From assembly GCF_000189635.1 (NCBI RefSeq), contig NW_002476217.1, positions 113,921-177,920 on the forward strand: DNA of 64,000 nt, given 5' to 3'. The notes beneath the pieces were generated by a model, which was given only the letters and a program-made list of their open reading frames with translations, ran no database searches and was not told the origin of the DNA. The DNA comes from Tetrahymena thermophila SB210 (taxonomy: Eukaryota > Ciliophora > Oligohymenophorea > Hymenostomatida > Tetrahymenidae). Both the position numbers and the translations under genes were made by a program. Shown here one piece after another: positions 1 through 12,265 of this stretch (within the stretch, counting starts at the first letter, position 1; each line of letters opens with the position of its first letter).

Positions 1-3000
1 CCTTTGTCACCAATTTAATTTTCACTTTTTGAATTTTATGAAAAAATATATTATTTATTAGTTAGTTAAAACGAAAAAATATGAATGAATTAATAAATAA
101 ATTTTAGATGCAAAAATTGAAAATAAAAAATAAGTTAAGTTAACAAAGAAAGAATATGACAATCCAAAACAAATAAATTATCTTTACTTAAGGTTAAGTG
201 TCAAATTTGAGATATTAGTGCTATTTGCTAAAGCATTACCTAAGCCTAATACGCCTTTATCTCCAATTTAATTTTAACTTTTTAAATATTGAAGAAAAAA
301 TATATAATTATTTAGTTAGTTAGAAGGAAAAAAAAAAAAAAAAATATGATATTAAATTAATTAATTATTAATAAATGAAAAAGTTGACAAATAAAAGCAA
401 ATTAAAATAGCTTTATTATTTTAAATTCATTTTTAAATTAGAAATATCATAATCCAAAACAAATAAACTTTTTTTACTTAAGGTCAAGTATTAAATATGA
501 AAGATTAGCGCAATCTGCTACAGAACCTAAGCCTGATGCACCAGTTGCACCAATTTAACACTTTCTTTTTAAATATTGAAGAAAACATATATAATTAATT
601 TGTTAGTTAGAAAACAAAAAATGAAGAAAAAATATGAAATGAATTAACTATAATAAATGCAAAAGTTAAAGATGAAAATTTATTTAAATTAAGAAATATA
701 AAAAAAAACAAAAAGAAAAATAAATAAAATAAATTAAAAGAGCTTTTTAGTTTTAAATAATTTAAAATTAAAAATATCACAATCTGAAACAAATAAACAT
801 TTTTTACTGAAGGAGAAGTGTTAAATTTGAGAGATTAGTGCAGTTTCCTAAAGCAGTACCTAAGCCTGATGCACCTTTATCACCAATTTAAAGAAGGGCT
901 AAGCGACTCGAGTGGGCGAGTCGGAGGGTCTTAGCAGTGATATCGGGGGTTCGAATCCTATACCGCCCCCTTTATTTCGAAAAATTCCATGTATTTTATT
1001 TTTATATTTGTTAGTTTTTGTGGGTTTACTTTTTTTTTTTCACCTGGTGTTTGGTGTTTATTTATTTTATTTTTTTTTAAGAGCTTTACTATTTTAAATA
1101 GGTTTTTAAAATTAAAAAAATCGCAATCCAAAACAAATATGCTGTTTTTACACAAGGCTAAGTTGGAAATTTGAAAGATTAGTGCAATTTCTTAAAGCAA
1201 AACCTAAGCCTGATACACCTTCATAACCAATTTAATTGTGGCTTTTTAAATTTTGAAGAAAAAATATATAATTAATTAGTTAGTTAGAAAAAAAATGAAG
1301 AATAAATATGAAATGAATTAACAATAATAAATACAAAAGTTGAAAATAAAAAATTGATTTCAATTTAAATATAAAAAATATCACAATACAATACAAAACA
1401 AAAAAATTGTTTTTACTCAAGATTAAGCGTCAAATTTGATAGATTAGTGCAACTTCCTAAAGCAGAACCTAAGCCTGATGCACCTATTGCACCAATTTTA
1501 TTATAACTTTTTGAATATTGAAGAAAAATAATTAATTAGTTAGTTAGAAGGAAAAAATGAAGAAAAAATACGAAATGAATTAATTAATTAATAATAATAA
1601 AAGCAAAAATTGAAAATAAAAAATGAGCTAGCAAACAAAAAAAAAAATACAAGCACAATAAAAAATAAAAAGAAAAATAAATCAAATTAAAAAGCTATCA
1701 AATAAACTAAATGTGATTTATTGTTTTAAATTCATTTTTAAAATTCAAAAATGACAATCCAAAATAAATAAACTGTTTTTACGGAAGTTCAAATGTCAAA
1801 TTTGAGAGATTTGTGCAATTTACTAAAGCAAAACCCAAGCCTGAAGCACCTTCGTCACCAATTTTATTTCCACTTGTTAAATATTGAAGAAAAAATATAC
1901 AATTAATTATTTAGTTAGAAGAAAAAAATATGAATTGAATTATGCAAAAGTAAGTTGATAATAAATAACATAATGAGTTAAATATACAAAGAAAGAAAAA
2001 AACACAAGCACAATAAAAAAGAAAAAGAAAAATAAATTAAATAAAAATTTTATTATTAAATAAATTCATTTTTAAGATTAAAATAGCACAATCCAAAACA
2101 AATATGATATTTTTACGCAAGGTCAATTTTCAAATCTGAGAGATTACTGCAATTTGAAAAAGCAGAACCTAAGCCTGATCCACCAATTGCACCAATTTTA
2201 TTGTAACTTTTTAAATATAGAAGATAAAATATATAATTAATTATTTAGTTTGAAGGAAAAAATAAATAAAAGATATAAAATGAATAAATTAATTAATAAT
2301 AAATTCAAAAATTGAAAATAACACAATAAGTTAAATTATCAAAAAAAGAAAAATTTAGAACAAAAAAAGAAAAATAAATATAATAAAATATTATCAAATA
2401 AAATAAAAGAGTTTTATTGTTTTAAATTCATTTTTATAATTAAAAATATCACAATCCAAAATAATAAATTGTTTTTACGCAAGGCAAAGATTCAAATTTG
2501 AGAGATTAGAGCAATTTCCTAAAGCAAAGCCTAAACCTGATGCACCTTCATCACCAATTTAATTCTATCTTTTAAAATTTTGAAGAAACAAAAAATTAAG
2601 TAGTTAAGTTAGAAGGAACAAATGAAATTAATTTAATTAATAATAAATGCAAAAGTTAAAAATTAAAAAATGAGTTAAATTAAAAAAAAAACACAAGAAC
2701 AATCAATAAAAGAGAAAAAGAAATCTCATAAAAAGCTATCAAATAAATTAAAAGAACTTTATTGTTAATTTCATTTTTTTAATTAAAAATATCACTATCC
2801 AAAAGAAATAAACTGTTTTTACACAAGGTGAAGTGTCAAATTTGATAGATTAGTGCAATTTACTAAAGCAGAACCTAAACCCGATGCATCTCTGTCACCA
2901 AGTTAATTGAAACTTTTTAAATATTGAAGAAATAATTGATAATTAATTAGCTAGTTAGAAGGAAAAATGAAGAAAAAAATGTAGTGAACTAATTAATAAT

Positions 3001-3540
3001 AAAATTAAAAGCTAAAAGTAAAAAAAATGAGTTAAATTAAAAAATAAAGAAAGTAAAAACACAAGAACAATAAAAAGTAAAAGAAATATAAATCAAATAA
3101 AAATTATCAAAAATAAATTAAAAGAGCTTTATTACTTTTAATTAAATTTTAAAATTAAAAATATCATAATCAAAAATAAATAAACTTTTTTTACACAAGG
3201 CGAAGTGTTAAATTTGAGAGATTTGTGCAATTTGCTAAAGCAGAACCTAAGGCTGATACACAATTTTCACTTTTGAAATATTGAAGAAAAAATGTATAAA
3301 TAAATAATTAGTTATATTTTAGAAGAAAAAATAAAGAAAAACTATGAAATGAATTAATTAATTCATAACAAAAGCAAAAGTTGAAGAAAAAAAAAGAGTT
3401 AAATTAACAAAGAAAAAAATAAAGTAAGCACAATAAAAAGAAAAATAAATATATTATTAAATGAGCTTTATTGTTTTAAATTCATTTTTAAAATTAAAAA
3501 TACTAACCAAAAACTAATAAACTGTTTTTATCAAATAAAT
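1..3540. repeat. Degenerate tandem repeat, unit about 300-350 bp, about 10 copies
   Basis: The first 3.5 kb is built from a diverged unit that recurs about every 300-350 bp. The best anchor is a segment resembling 'gcagaacctaagcctgatgc', seen near 228, 520, 851, 1192, 1456, 1826, 2160, 2520, 2866 and 3235. It is followed by a 'caccaattta' motif, then 'tattgaagaaaaaatata', a 'gttagttagaagg' stretch, and a block 'cacaatccaaaacaaataaac' before the next anchor. In a few copies the anchor can be read as a short peptide (AEPKPDAP) in frame with upstream codons, but indels and TGA break that frame in others, so I do not call a gene. It could be a decayed repetitive gene, satellite DNA or a repeat-rich intergenic block. 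The right end fades out near 3540. Confidence 0.5.
892..971 (+). other. GC-rich structured island, tRNA-like 3' part
   Basis: An 80-bp island of unusually high GC lies inside the AT-rich repeat array and is absent from the other repeat copies. It contains a perfect 7-bp stem (CGACTCG/CGAGTCG) nested in a 6-bp stem (GCTAAG/CTTAGC), then GGGGG, a perfect tRNA-type B-box core (GTTCGAATC) and CCCCC. I cannot fold a full cloverleaf: the acceptor and T-stem mismatch. It could be a tRNA-derived element, a decayed tRNA or another polymerase III RNA. The RNA identity is uncertain; the base composition and stems are seen directly. Confidence 0.5.
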
Positions 3541-4493
3541 GTGTTAGAAGCAAAAGATGAAGAAAAAATATCAAACAATAAAAATGAATAGCGAATAATT
3601 AAAAATTGAAAGTGAAAATAAAGATAATAGCTAAAAAAGTATTTGTATGTATAAATAATCATGAAAATTTCTATTAGAAAATTAAAAAAAATAAATTGAA
3701 AGTTAAATTTAAAAAATATAATTTATTAATTACGTATGAAACAGAATAATATGGAGAACTTAATGAGATTAGAGTGAAGAGTTTAAAAACTTTTTTTATT
3801 TATAAAAATAAATTTAAAAAATCTAATAAAAAAATATATAATTACTTCTTCTAAATTGTAGTATTTTTTAATCTATTATATCATTTATTTTTTTTCTTCA
3901 AAAATATTAAATAATAATTTATAGAAATTTAATTCATTATAAATGGAATAATTAAGAAAGATGAATTTATAAATTTGCTTTTAGAATGAGATATCACAAA
4001 AAAGTTAGTTTAGCGTTCATTATTTAATCTTAATATTTCTATTTTAAAACATTTACTTAAAAATATACTAAGATTTATAGATGGGTAGTTAGTTAGTTAA
4101 ACTTTGAAAAAAACTAGTAATTGCTGTACTCAAGCGCCAAAATTAATAAGTATTTTTGAATAAAAAATATAAAAGATATCTCCTTCTAGAAAAAGTATGA
4201 TTTACCCTATAGCTTCACTATATAAATAATATAAATAAATCTAATGTGCCTTCAGGAATAGTTTAATATGAAAAAATTCGAATATTAATTGAATTAAATT
4301 ATTTAAATCAGCTTAGATAATAAGCTGACTTATTTGTGTTAATTTTATATAAATTTTAGATTATAAAAGATTCTAAAATGAAAATTACATATTAATTTGA
4401 TTGCGTAATTTAAAAAATATTTGCAGAAATATAAAAATATATTTTATTTATATGCTTTTAATTCAATTAAAAATATAACATAATTCTAATATT
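3541..4493. other. AT-rich intergenic region
   Basis: No convincing coding frame on either strand under the ciliate code and no structured element noticed. It separates the repeat array from the 3' end of the first START-domain gene. Confidence 0.5.
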
Positions 4494-5114
4494 TCACATT
4501 TTTTTAATAATTTCAATATCTTTTATAACTGTTTCATGTTATTCTTCTATTAAAGAGTTAACTACTGAAGTAGGAATACTTCCTTTAGGATCTAATAACA
4601 TGTACATCTCAAATTTAGTTGTATTATCATTAATTTTTGTTAAGAAAATTGCATAGAACTTTCCTTCAGCTCTTACTACATCTTTTGATTTAGGTGCATT
4701 AGGATGTTCTTCGATGCAATCTCTTGTGATTAAGTATTCACTTTCATTTAGCTTTCTTCTGTGTTAAATTCCAACAACTTCTCTAGAACTTACAAGGAAT
4801 TTACTCTTGGTTTTGAAAAGGGTTACGACAGTATCTTAATCTACTATTTCTAGCTTGATCAATTTATCACACATATCTCTACATTATTTTTAGCCATCTA
4901 GATTATCAAAATAGTATGCTGAAGCCTTTTCAATATTGACTGGAGCAGTAGCTTCGATTTTAGCCAACTTAACATCAAAATTTTAGTATTTTGTTGTATA
5001 TAAATGGACATCATTTCCTTTCTTTATTTCTTTCCATCCATCCTTGATGTTTCTAAGAGAGAGATTCTCCTACAACTTGCCTTCAATAACGCTGTTATAT
5101 TTATTTCCTATCAT
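4494..5114 (-). CDS. START-domain lipid-binding protein (copy 1)
   Basis: A 206-residue intron-free protein, nearly all of it one START (StAR-related lipid transfer) domain. START domains bind a lipid or sterol in a hydrophobic cavity and carry it between membranes; the ligand here cannot be predicted. Family features seen are an aromatic/Asp segment near residue 70 (YYFDNLDG), the block around residue 125 (SSREVVGIQHRR), the conserved RAEG before a beta strand (FYAIFLTK) and the C-terminal strand-helix region with LLDPKGSIP and a long helix. The ATG is preceded by an AT-rich leader and no upstream in-frame ATG was seen. There is no signal peptide or membrane segment, so it should be cytosolic. 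A paralogue lies about 1.8 kb upstream on the same strand. Confidence 0.5.
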
Positions 5115-6924
5115 TTTTTTTAATTAATTAGTTTAGAAGTTTTCTTTTTTATTTAATATTTACAAAAATTAATCAAATTTTATTATTATTTAAATAGCGA
5201 AATTTGCTTAATTTTTCATCAAAAATAAAATTTTGATTAAATTCTAATAAAAATTTTTGACTCTTGCCATATCTACATTCTAAGTAATACGCAAATTATA
5301 TAAAAAAATGGTAAATAAAATTATGCTCATAGTAAATATCATTTTCACTTGGATAATCATGATGAAATTTTACATTTAAATATTTTTACTTTTCATGCTC
5401 TACCTTATTTTATGATATTTTACTCTTACCTTTTTCTTCTTAAAATGGATGTGTAATTAGCTCTTCAAAAAGTATATGTTCTTTTAAAATCTGAAGAGTT
5501 AATTTAAAATAAAATTAATGAGAAAATTATTAGAAATAGGAGATTACATACAAAACCAGTTAATATGGTTACTATAAGCATATAACTAGAAGAATTTCAG
5601 CAGAAATGAATTGTAAAATACATATAAGATACTTACATTTTTTAAAATATATGATTATTTTAGCTTTTTTATTATTGTGAATTAGTTTTACAAATCAATT
5701 TATAGTGGTTAATTACTTTTCTTTTATTATAATTCATTAGGTCATAAATTTTTTTTTAATCAGATTACTTTAGATCGCAGTAAATTTTGGGAGAGAAGTG
5801 TGTAAGATAAAATTTTGACACATCATATGCGATAAACAAAATAATTCAATTGGTAAAAGTATATTTATTTAAAGCAAGATGCCATCATCCATTAATTATT
5901 ATTTTATGTTTAATAATTTGTAAATTTTAAATCAAAATATTTACATCTTTTAAATATATTTTACTAAAATAAAATATTTTTTTAATTTAATGTTAAATTA
6001 ACGTTTTTTAAATGAAAAAATTATTTTTGTTTACATATATATTTTCTAATTTTCTGTCTATATTAAAATTTAGGTTTTTATACAAGATAATTTATTTAGA
6101 TTTACAACAATCCTTTATATTTAATTTTAACAAGAATATTTATGAGAAATTTCTTTCACTAATTTATTTAGAATAAATCAAATTTGTCAAACGTTCAATC
6201 TAATTATAAAAGTAATATAAAATTAGAAAAGATATGAGATTTATCAAAAATATATAAATCTTACATAAATTATACTTTTTGGCATTTGGAAGTATCCTAA
6301 CAAAAATCTGTAAAATAAAAAAAATATTGATTTTCTAAAAATCTAAATCTTTCTATAAAGATATTCTGTAAATTTTCTTTACTTTCAAAAATAAATTAGG
6401 ATTTTCAATATTTTAAAATGATTTATTTTTTCAAAGACAAATTATTACTCTCAATAGCTTTAAAAATTATTTAAATAAATCTAAAATAAAAACTTTTTAA
6501 AAAATTTTTACTTTTAAAAATAATAATTTTAATTGATAATAAAATGCAAATTTTTTTAATTATTTTATTATTTAATTCATAAATCATTTTGTTTAGTATC
6601 TTGCGCTCTCTTTTTAAACCTTTAAGTATTTTTATTGTTTTATGTTTAAGAATAAAAATAGTATTGTAAATTAAGAATTATATTTTTCAAGAGTAATATA
6701 CAAAGAGTTTTAAATTTTAATTTAAATATAAATTTATACATACTAACATTTTATTAAAGATTAAAATAATTTTTTATGGGAATATAAATTATTTTAGATT
6801 TATATTATATTAAATTCATTTATTTTATTTTTGAAAAAAACTTAAAAATTATAAAATTATTTGCTAATATGCAAAATGCATTCATTAAAAATCACAAATA
6901 AAATAATTTTAAAATATTATTTTT
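5115..6924. other. AT-rich intergenic region between START genes
   Basis: About 1.8 kb of low-complexity AT sequence. I see no reading frame with coding character and no RNA gene. It presumably holds the promoter of the downstream START gene and the 3' UTR of the upstream one. Confidence 0.5.
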
Positions 6925-7551
6925 TCATTTTTTAGTCATCAATGTTTCAACATCTTTTTCGTAACTGTTTAGTACGACATCTGACAATTTAGAGAAAATT
7001 TATTCAGGGAAAGATGTGCTTGGGTCTTTTAAAAAGTAGAGTTCAAAGTGAGTTGTAGTAGCACTCAATTTGGTTAAATATAATGCATAAACTGCATGCT
7101 CTGTTCTAATAACATCCTATTTTCTTGGAAGTTTTTGGTGTTCATCTAAAACACCATTTACAAGTAAAATTTCATTGTTAGAAATAAACTTTCTATGTCT
7201 AACAGTGAGAACTTCTTTAGGTAAACTATTGGCCATAGCAGCAAGCTTGATTACACAAACATAAGTATCGTTATCGACTTTTTCTAGAATATCTATGCCT
7301 GTACATAGGGTTCTGTTTTTAGGGAAAGCTGTATCAATGTTATCAAAATAGAATTAACAAGCAGCGAAATAGCTGGTAGGAAGAGTTCCCTCTACTTTAA
7401 GCAATTTATTTTAGCAATCTTTGTACTTTCTGCAAGAAATTGAGTAATATTTTCCTTTTTTAATTAAAGTCCATTCATCCTTCAAAGCTTTTATTTCGAT
7501 TGCTTATTAAACAGCATCATTCACACTTTATGTGTATTAATTATTGATCAT
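6925..7551 (-). CDS. START-domain lipid-binding protein (copy 2)
   Basis: A 208-residue intron-free START-domain protein, paralogous to the gene ending at 4494. Shared landmarks are the N-terminal LKDEW...IKKGK segment, the CQFYFDNID block, the basic RHRKF strand, IRTEHAVYALYLTK (compare VRAEGKFYAIFLTK in the neighbour) and a long C-terminal helix. Overall the two are clearly related but well diverged, so the duplication is not recent. As with the neighbour there is no signal sequence, membrane segment or extra domain. The likely role is binding or intracellular transfer of a lipid; the ligand is unknown. The ATG used opens the frame directly after an AT-rich leader. Confidence 0.5.
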
Positions 7552-9050
7552 TTTAAAAATATTTTAAGTATGTTTTTTTGCAATAATTTTTCTTATTCTA
7601 TTATTTTATTTATATTTAAAATTAGTTGTAATCAGTCTCCTTTTAAAAGAGCCATAATTTCAGTCTAAAATCATAATTTTTTTAGATAGCTTAAAGTGAG
7701 TATTGATTTGCTTATTGTTTTTGCATGCAAAAATTTGATGAAAATAAAATTTATCAGAAATTAATCTTTAAAAGCAAATAATTACAAGTCAAGTTAACAA
7801 AAAAGTTTAATAAAAAGAATTTATAAGTTTTTACAACCTAAAAAAATAATTGGTTATTCAAAATCAAATCAAAATTATTAATAAAATCCAAAAACTTAAT
7901 AAAATATATCTATAAACAGATTAATTGAATTAGATCTATTCTAAATCTACATTTATATAAAGTTATCATCTAAAAACTAATTGTTAACAGTTTTCTATTT
8001 TTACCAAATTAATATAATAAAATAAAGAAGATAATTCATCTATTTCAAAGATTTTTAAGCTTAAATTATCCAGAAAAAAATACAATAAATATATTAAAAA
8101 GTAGTATGATCTCTAATATGCTAATTGATATCTTTAAAATGATCAAAGAATGATTTACAATTTTTAATATTATAATAAAAAAAGTTTTTTAAAGAAAATA
8201 ATCAATAATTATTTTAAAAATATATTAAATCATTAATAATTATTTAAAATAAGAATGCTGCCTTGTTATTATTGAATTTTATTTATTAGTTAAAATTTTT
8301 TTATTAAATATTTTAAATAGTAAGAAGATAGCTTAGTTGATGATACTTTATTTTATGCTAAAATTCAAATAGCTATTTTTTTGCTCATAAGGTTTTTATA
8401 ATTAATTATATTTAAGCACTCCAATTTTCTTTAAAATTTCCAAATTTAAAGGGCTTAATCAATTAGAGTAAGGGCTTAAAAATGGTTTCATTAGGAAAGA
8501 ACTTAATTTGTAGGTAGGGCTTATCAAAGCATAATTACAGTATATATTTTATTTTAATGCTACAAACCAATTCTATATAACATCTTTTTTTTATACTTTT
8601 ATGTTTTAAATAAAAATTTCATAATTTAAGAAAATATTTTAAATTTTAATAATAAATTTTCACATCATCGAAAATGGTTTTTTATTAAATTTAAACATTT
8701 ATATTAAATCAATAAAACTATTAAATATTTAATTTCTAAACTACTTCATTAGATAATTATTCAGAATTTTTTAATTGAGGCGATTTAGTTCGCTTTATAC
8801 TTAATTTCTAACACTCTAAATAAAATAGTTGTTAGAAAAATAAAGGAATTTTTCTTTGTTATCAAATACTTGTATTAAACTAAATAGCCACTAAATTTTA
8901 ACTTATATATTCAATCTATCTTTATTAAAGAAATTAGTTAAACGATTGATTGATTGATTCCTTTGATTAAAATAATTGAATGAAAATAGTTGTTAAATTT
9001 TTGAAATACAAAATATTAAATAATTTTGATAGTTTTATTTGTTATAAAAA
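7552..9050. other. AT-rich intergenic region
   Basis: About 1.5 kb between divergently transcribed genes (START copy 2 on minus, coiled-coil gene on plus). No coding frame or RNA gene was recognised, so it probably contains both promoters. A short 'attgattgattgatt' run occurs near 8945. Confidence 0.5.
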
Positions 9051-11722
9051 ATGAATTTCTCTTTCAAAGACTTTAAAAATAACTTTTAGAAAGATAATCA
9101 AACTATCTGCAAGAATATTAATCTTTTAATGAAATGCTAAAACATTAAATCACTCAAAAGTCATTAGGTGGATGATACTTAAAGTATAGGAATTCGCTCT
9201 GTTGATGACAATGATATGATTTAAGTTGACACATTGAGAGAATATTATATGAATAATGAAGATTAAATTGAATAGCTAAGGAGATAGCAAACTGCTGACT
9301 TTCAATTCAAAAGTCCAGATGAATTTGAATATAATGTCAGAAACCCTTATCTCGATGACGAAACTCTTCTTGCAATTGAAAAAGTTGGAACATTGTCTCC
9401 AACTAAAATAATGCAAGAGATAAGAGAAGCAAATAAAGAAATAGACTAATACAACGATAAAATAAACAATTTTTATGAAAATGACTTAGACACTTAAGTT
9501 TACATGTTGAAACTACAAATGTAATTATTATCTAGTTTAAAAATTATGTTAATAAGTTTTGAATTTCAAGGAAAGCGAGAATGGAAGATGGACTAATTTA
9601 ATAAAGAATGGAGTTTAAGACTATTTTGAATTAATATTTATAGTTTATAGATAAACTAATAAAAGATAAATCTAATCTAAGTGAAACTCTATAGTTTTGT
9701 CAGACAGAAAATTTATAATTGAGAGATTAACTGCATGAAATCATGAATAAATATGAAGAGACTGAAAGTAAACTTAAATAAATATTTATTGCATATTAGG
9801 AGTAGCAAGAAGTAATTTATTATAAGCATTTATTTTTATTTTTTATAAACTATGTTGTAAAAAAAGGTGAATAAAAAAGAGGTTGAGCTCAAAGAAAAGA
9901 AAATAGCTTAAATAACTGAATAATTAGTTTTACAAGAATAAGGAGTCAAAAGCATCCGTCAAAAATGTGGTAATGAATACTAAGATTTAGTTAATTAAAA
10001 TAAAGAAATTTTGAGATAAATTATGGTGTTAAATTCTGAAAATGATCGTCTGCAAATGGAGAATTCCTCTTTTTAGCAGTAAATTCAAAGCTTTTAGCAA
10101 GAGTTAGCAGATTTAAAACTAAATAATTGTGCAATTGCATAAAAAAATACACAGTTTGAAGAAATTGATAAGCAGTTTAACAATTTTATTATTTAACTTG
10201 CAGAGAGTTTTTCGAAAACCAAAAAGCTAGTTGATGACTTTTAAGTTATAAGTAATGAGAGTTATAGTGAAATAAATGAAAAAAATAATGCTAAGATAAA
10301 TAACCAACTTTCAGAGTAGCAATAGCTTGTTGTAAAGCAAATTCAGAGTGTGAATGATAAATTAGAAAGAATTTCTTAAAACAATAAAAACTTAATACTT
10401 TAAAATACCTCTTTAATTAAGATAAATAAAGAATTAGAAATTACCCTTGAGGATAAGGAAGAAATGTTTAAAAAATAACTAGACGATTAAAACAAGAACC
10501 ATCAAAGCACAATTATAAATTTATAAAGTGAACTAATATCTAGCTAATAAAGCTTACAGAAGCTATAAGAATAATTCGACATTCATACAAAATAAACGAA
10601 CATTGTTTAATAGTTGAATAATTAACTTCAAAAAGAAATAGCTTCATTCAAAGATTCAGTATAATAGCTTGAAAAAGATAAACAAGAAGCATATGATAAG
10701 GTTAGTTTATTTAATACTTATAAGTATATTTATAAATTATTATTAAATAGATTTAACAAAAAGAATCAATAATTGTTGATTTAGAGAATTCCATTTTGAA
10801 GTTAAAAGACTAAATTCATAAGAATTTATTAACTATTGACGAAATTTTTAATGGATTCAAATAAAAAGAAAATGTTTATCACTAAGAAACGTAAGATAAA
10901 TTATCTGAAATCAAATACTTAAAAGAGATCATTAATAAATATGAGGAAGAAATCTAAAAATTTCATTTCTAAAATGAATAAATTTAGCTACAGTAAATTA
11001 ATTTATTGAGAAGCTATATTGTTAATCATGAGCAAGCTAAATCTTCAAAAGATTTTATTGACTATATCCAAAACCAAGTAAAATTTTGTTTAATTTTTCA
11101 ATTTTAATTTAATTTTTATTTATTTCTGTTTAAATTTCATTTATTATTTATTCGTTTTTATATATTTAATTGTTAACAAATTTTATAAATATTTATTTAA
11201 TCATAGATATAAAATAAATATGGAGATTGTTCAGTATATGACTAGAATAGTATAAAAAGGAGTCTTAGCCCTTATTTAACAGAGACAGTTATTGTTTAAA
11301 AAGATTCAAGAAATCATACTCCAATTAGATAGTACAATCAATCATAAACAGATTCTATGAAGTCTACTTAAATAATTGGTTAGCAGGATAACACTTTTGT
11401 GACACATATTTTAATGCCAAAAAAGCAAAATATTAACAATTCTCAAGATATTTCTGAAATAAAAAAATTGAAACTAAGCGAAAAAAGTGGATCTCAATTT
11501 AGTATTCCTGAAATTGAATCTCAAAGATTATTTAAGACAGATTAAAAAAATTCTTCATAAAGTTTGGAATTTGAAAATTCTCAAAAAAGTAATAGCTTGT
11601 TCAAGGTAAATTAATTTAATTAGTAATCAATTTTCAATTTTTTTAATGGAAAAAAGGATGAAAATATAAATTAACTATCTTAAGTGATAAATAATTTGAA
11701 GATGTTATCAGATTAGAAATGA
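9051..11722 (+). CDS. Large coiled-coil protein, function unknown
   Basis: Five exons: 9051-9520, 9571-9811, 9867-10700, 10751-11077 and 11207-11722; introns of 50, 55, 50 and 129 nt, all GT..AG. Joined they give 795 residues ending in TGA with no internal TGA. The protein is hydrophilic and rich in Q, E, K and N. From about residue 125 to 620 it has near-continuous heptad-like leucine/isoleucine spacing, that is, a long coiled coil. The N-terminal 120 residues and the C-terminal 170 residues (S/T/N-rich) look disordered. No enzyme motif, signal peptide or membrane segment is visible. Such proteins are common in ciliate cytoskeletal and basal-body structures, but that role is inference. The exon structure is well supported by phase; the function is not. 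Confidence 0.5.
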
Positions 11723-12019
11723 CAAAAGACAGACATATATATCTGATTCAATAATATTTTCTTAATATGAAAATAGTTAATTAATTAATAATGTAAATAA
11801 AAAATAGATTTAAAAACTAACTGCAAAACTAATTAAACCATTAATGATCTCTAATTAAATTTATATTGAAGTTTTTCAACTCTTCATTTAAATATGCAAT
11901 TTATATTTTAAACTTGTATTTTTACCATTTAAAATAAAAGAATATTTTTCTTAATAAATTTTATTTCTTTTAATCAAATTTAAGAAAATATTGAAAGCTT
12001 TATTCAAATAAATTGTCCT

Positions 12020-12092
12020 GCCCGCCTAGCTCAGTCGGTAGAGCGCAAGACTCTTAATCTTGTGGTCGTGGGTTCGAGCCCCACGGCGGGCT
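12020..12092 (+). tRNA. tRNA-Lys (anticodon CTT)
   Basis: A perfect 73-nt cloverleaf: 7-bp acceptor stem (GCCCGCC/GGCGGGC), D-arm GCTC/GAGC, 5-bp anticodon stem (CAAGA/TCTTG) with loop CTCTTAA, variable loop TGGTC, T-arm GTGGG/CCCAC with loop TTCGAGC, discriminator T. Anticodon CTT reads AAG lysine codons. No intron. Internal A-box (TAGCTCAGTCGG) and B-box (GGTTCGAGCC) promoters are present, so it should be transcribed by RNA polymerase III. CCA is not encoded, as in eukaryotes. Confidence 0.5.
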
Positions 12093-12096
12093 AATA

Positions 12097-12104
12097 TTTT
12101 TTTT
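12097..12104 (+). terminator. RNA polymerase III terminator of tRNA-Lys
   Basis: A run of eight T residues beginning 5 nt after the tRNA 3' end, the standard pol III stop signal. Confidence 0.5.
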
Positions 12105-12265
12105 ATTTAAATTGAATACTCTTAACTTTTTTATTAATGAAATTAATTAATGTGTACAAAATAGAAAGAAGAATTACATTGAATTTAAGGAGATAAATTT
12201 ATCTTTTAAATTTTTCAAGTAAAGAAATAAATAAATAAATATAAACATTTTAAATTAAATAATTT

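Noticed and set aside
1..3540. CRISPR-like spacing of repeats
   Set aside because: Units are long, diverged and contiguous rather than short identical repeats with unique spacers, and the sequence is eukaryotic.
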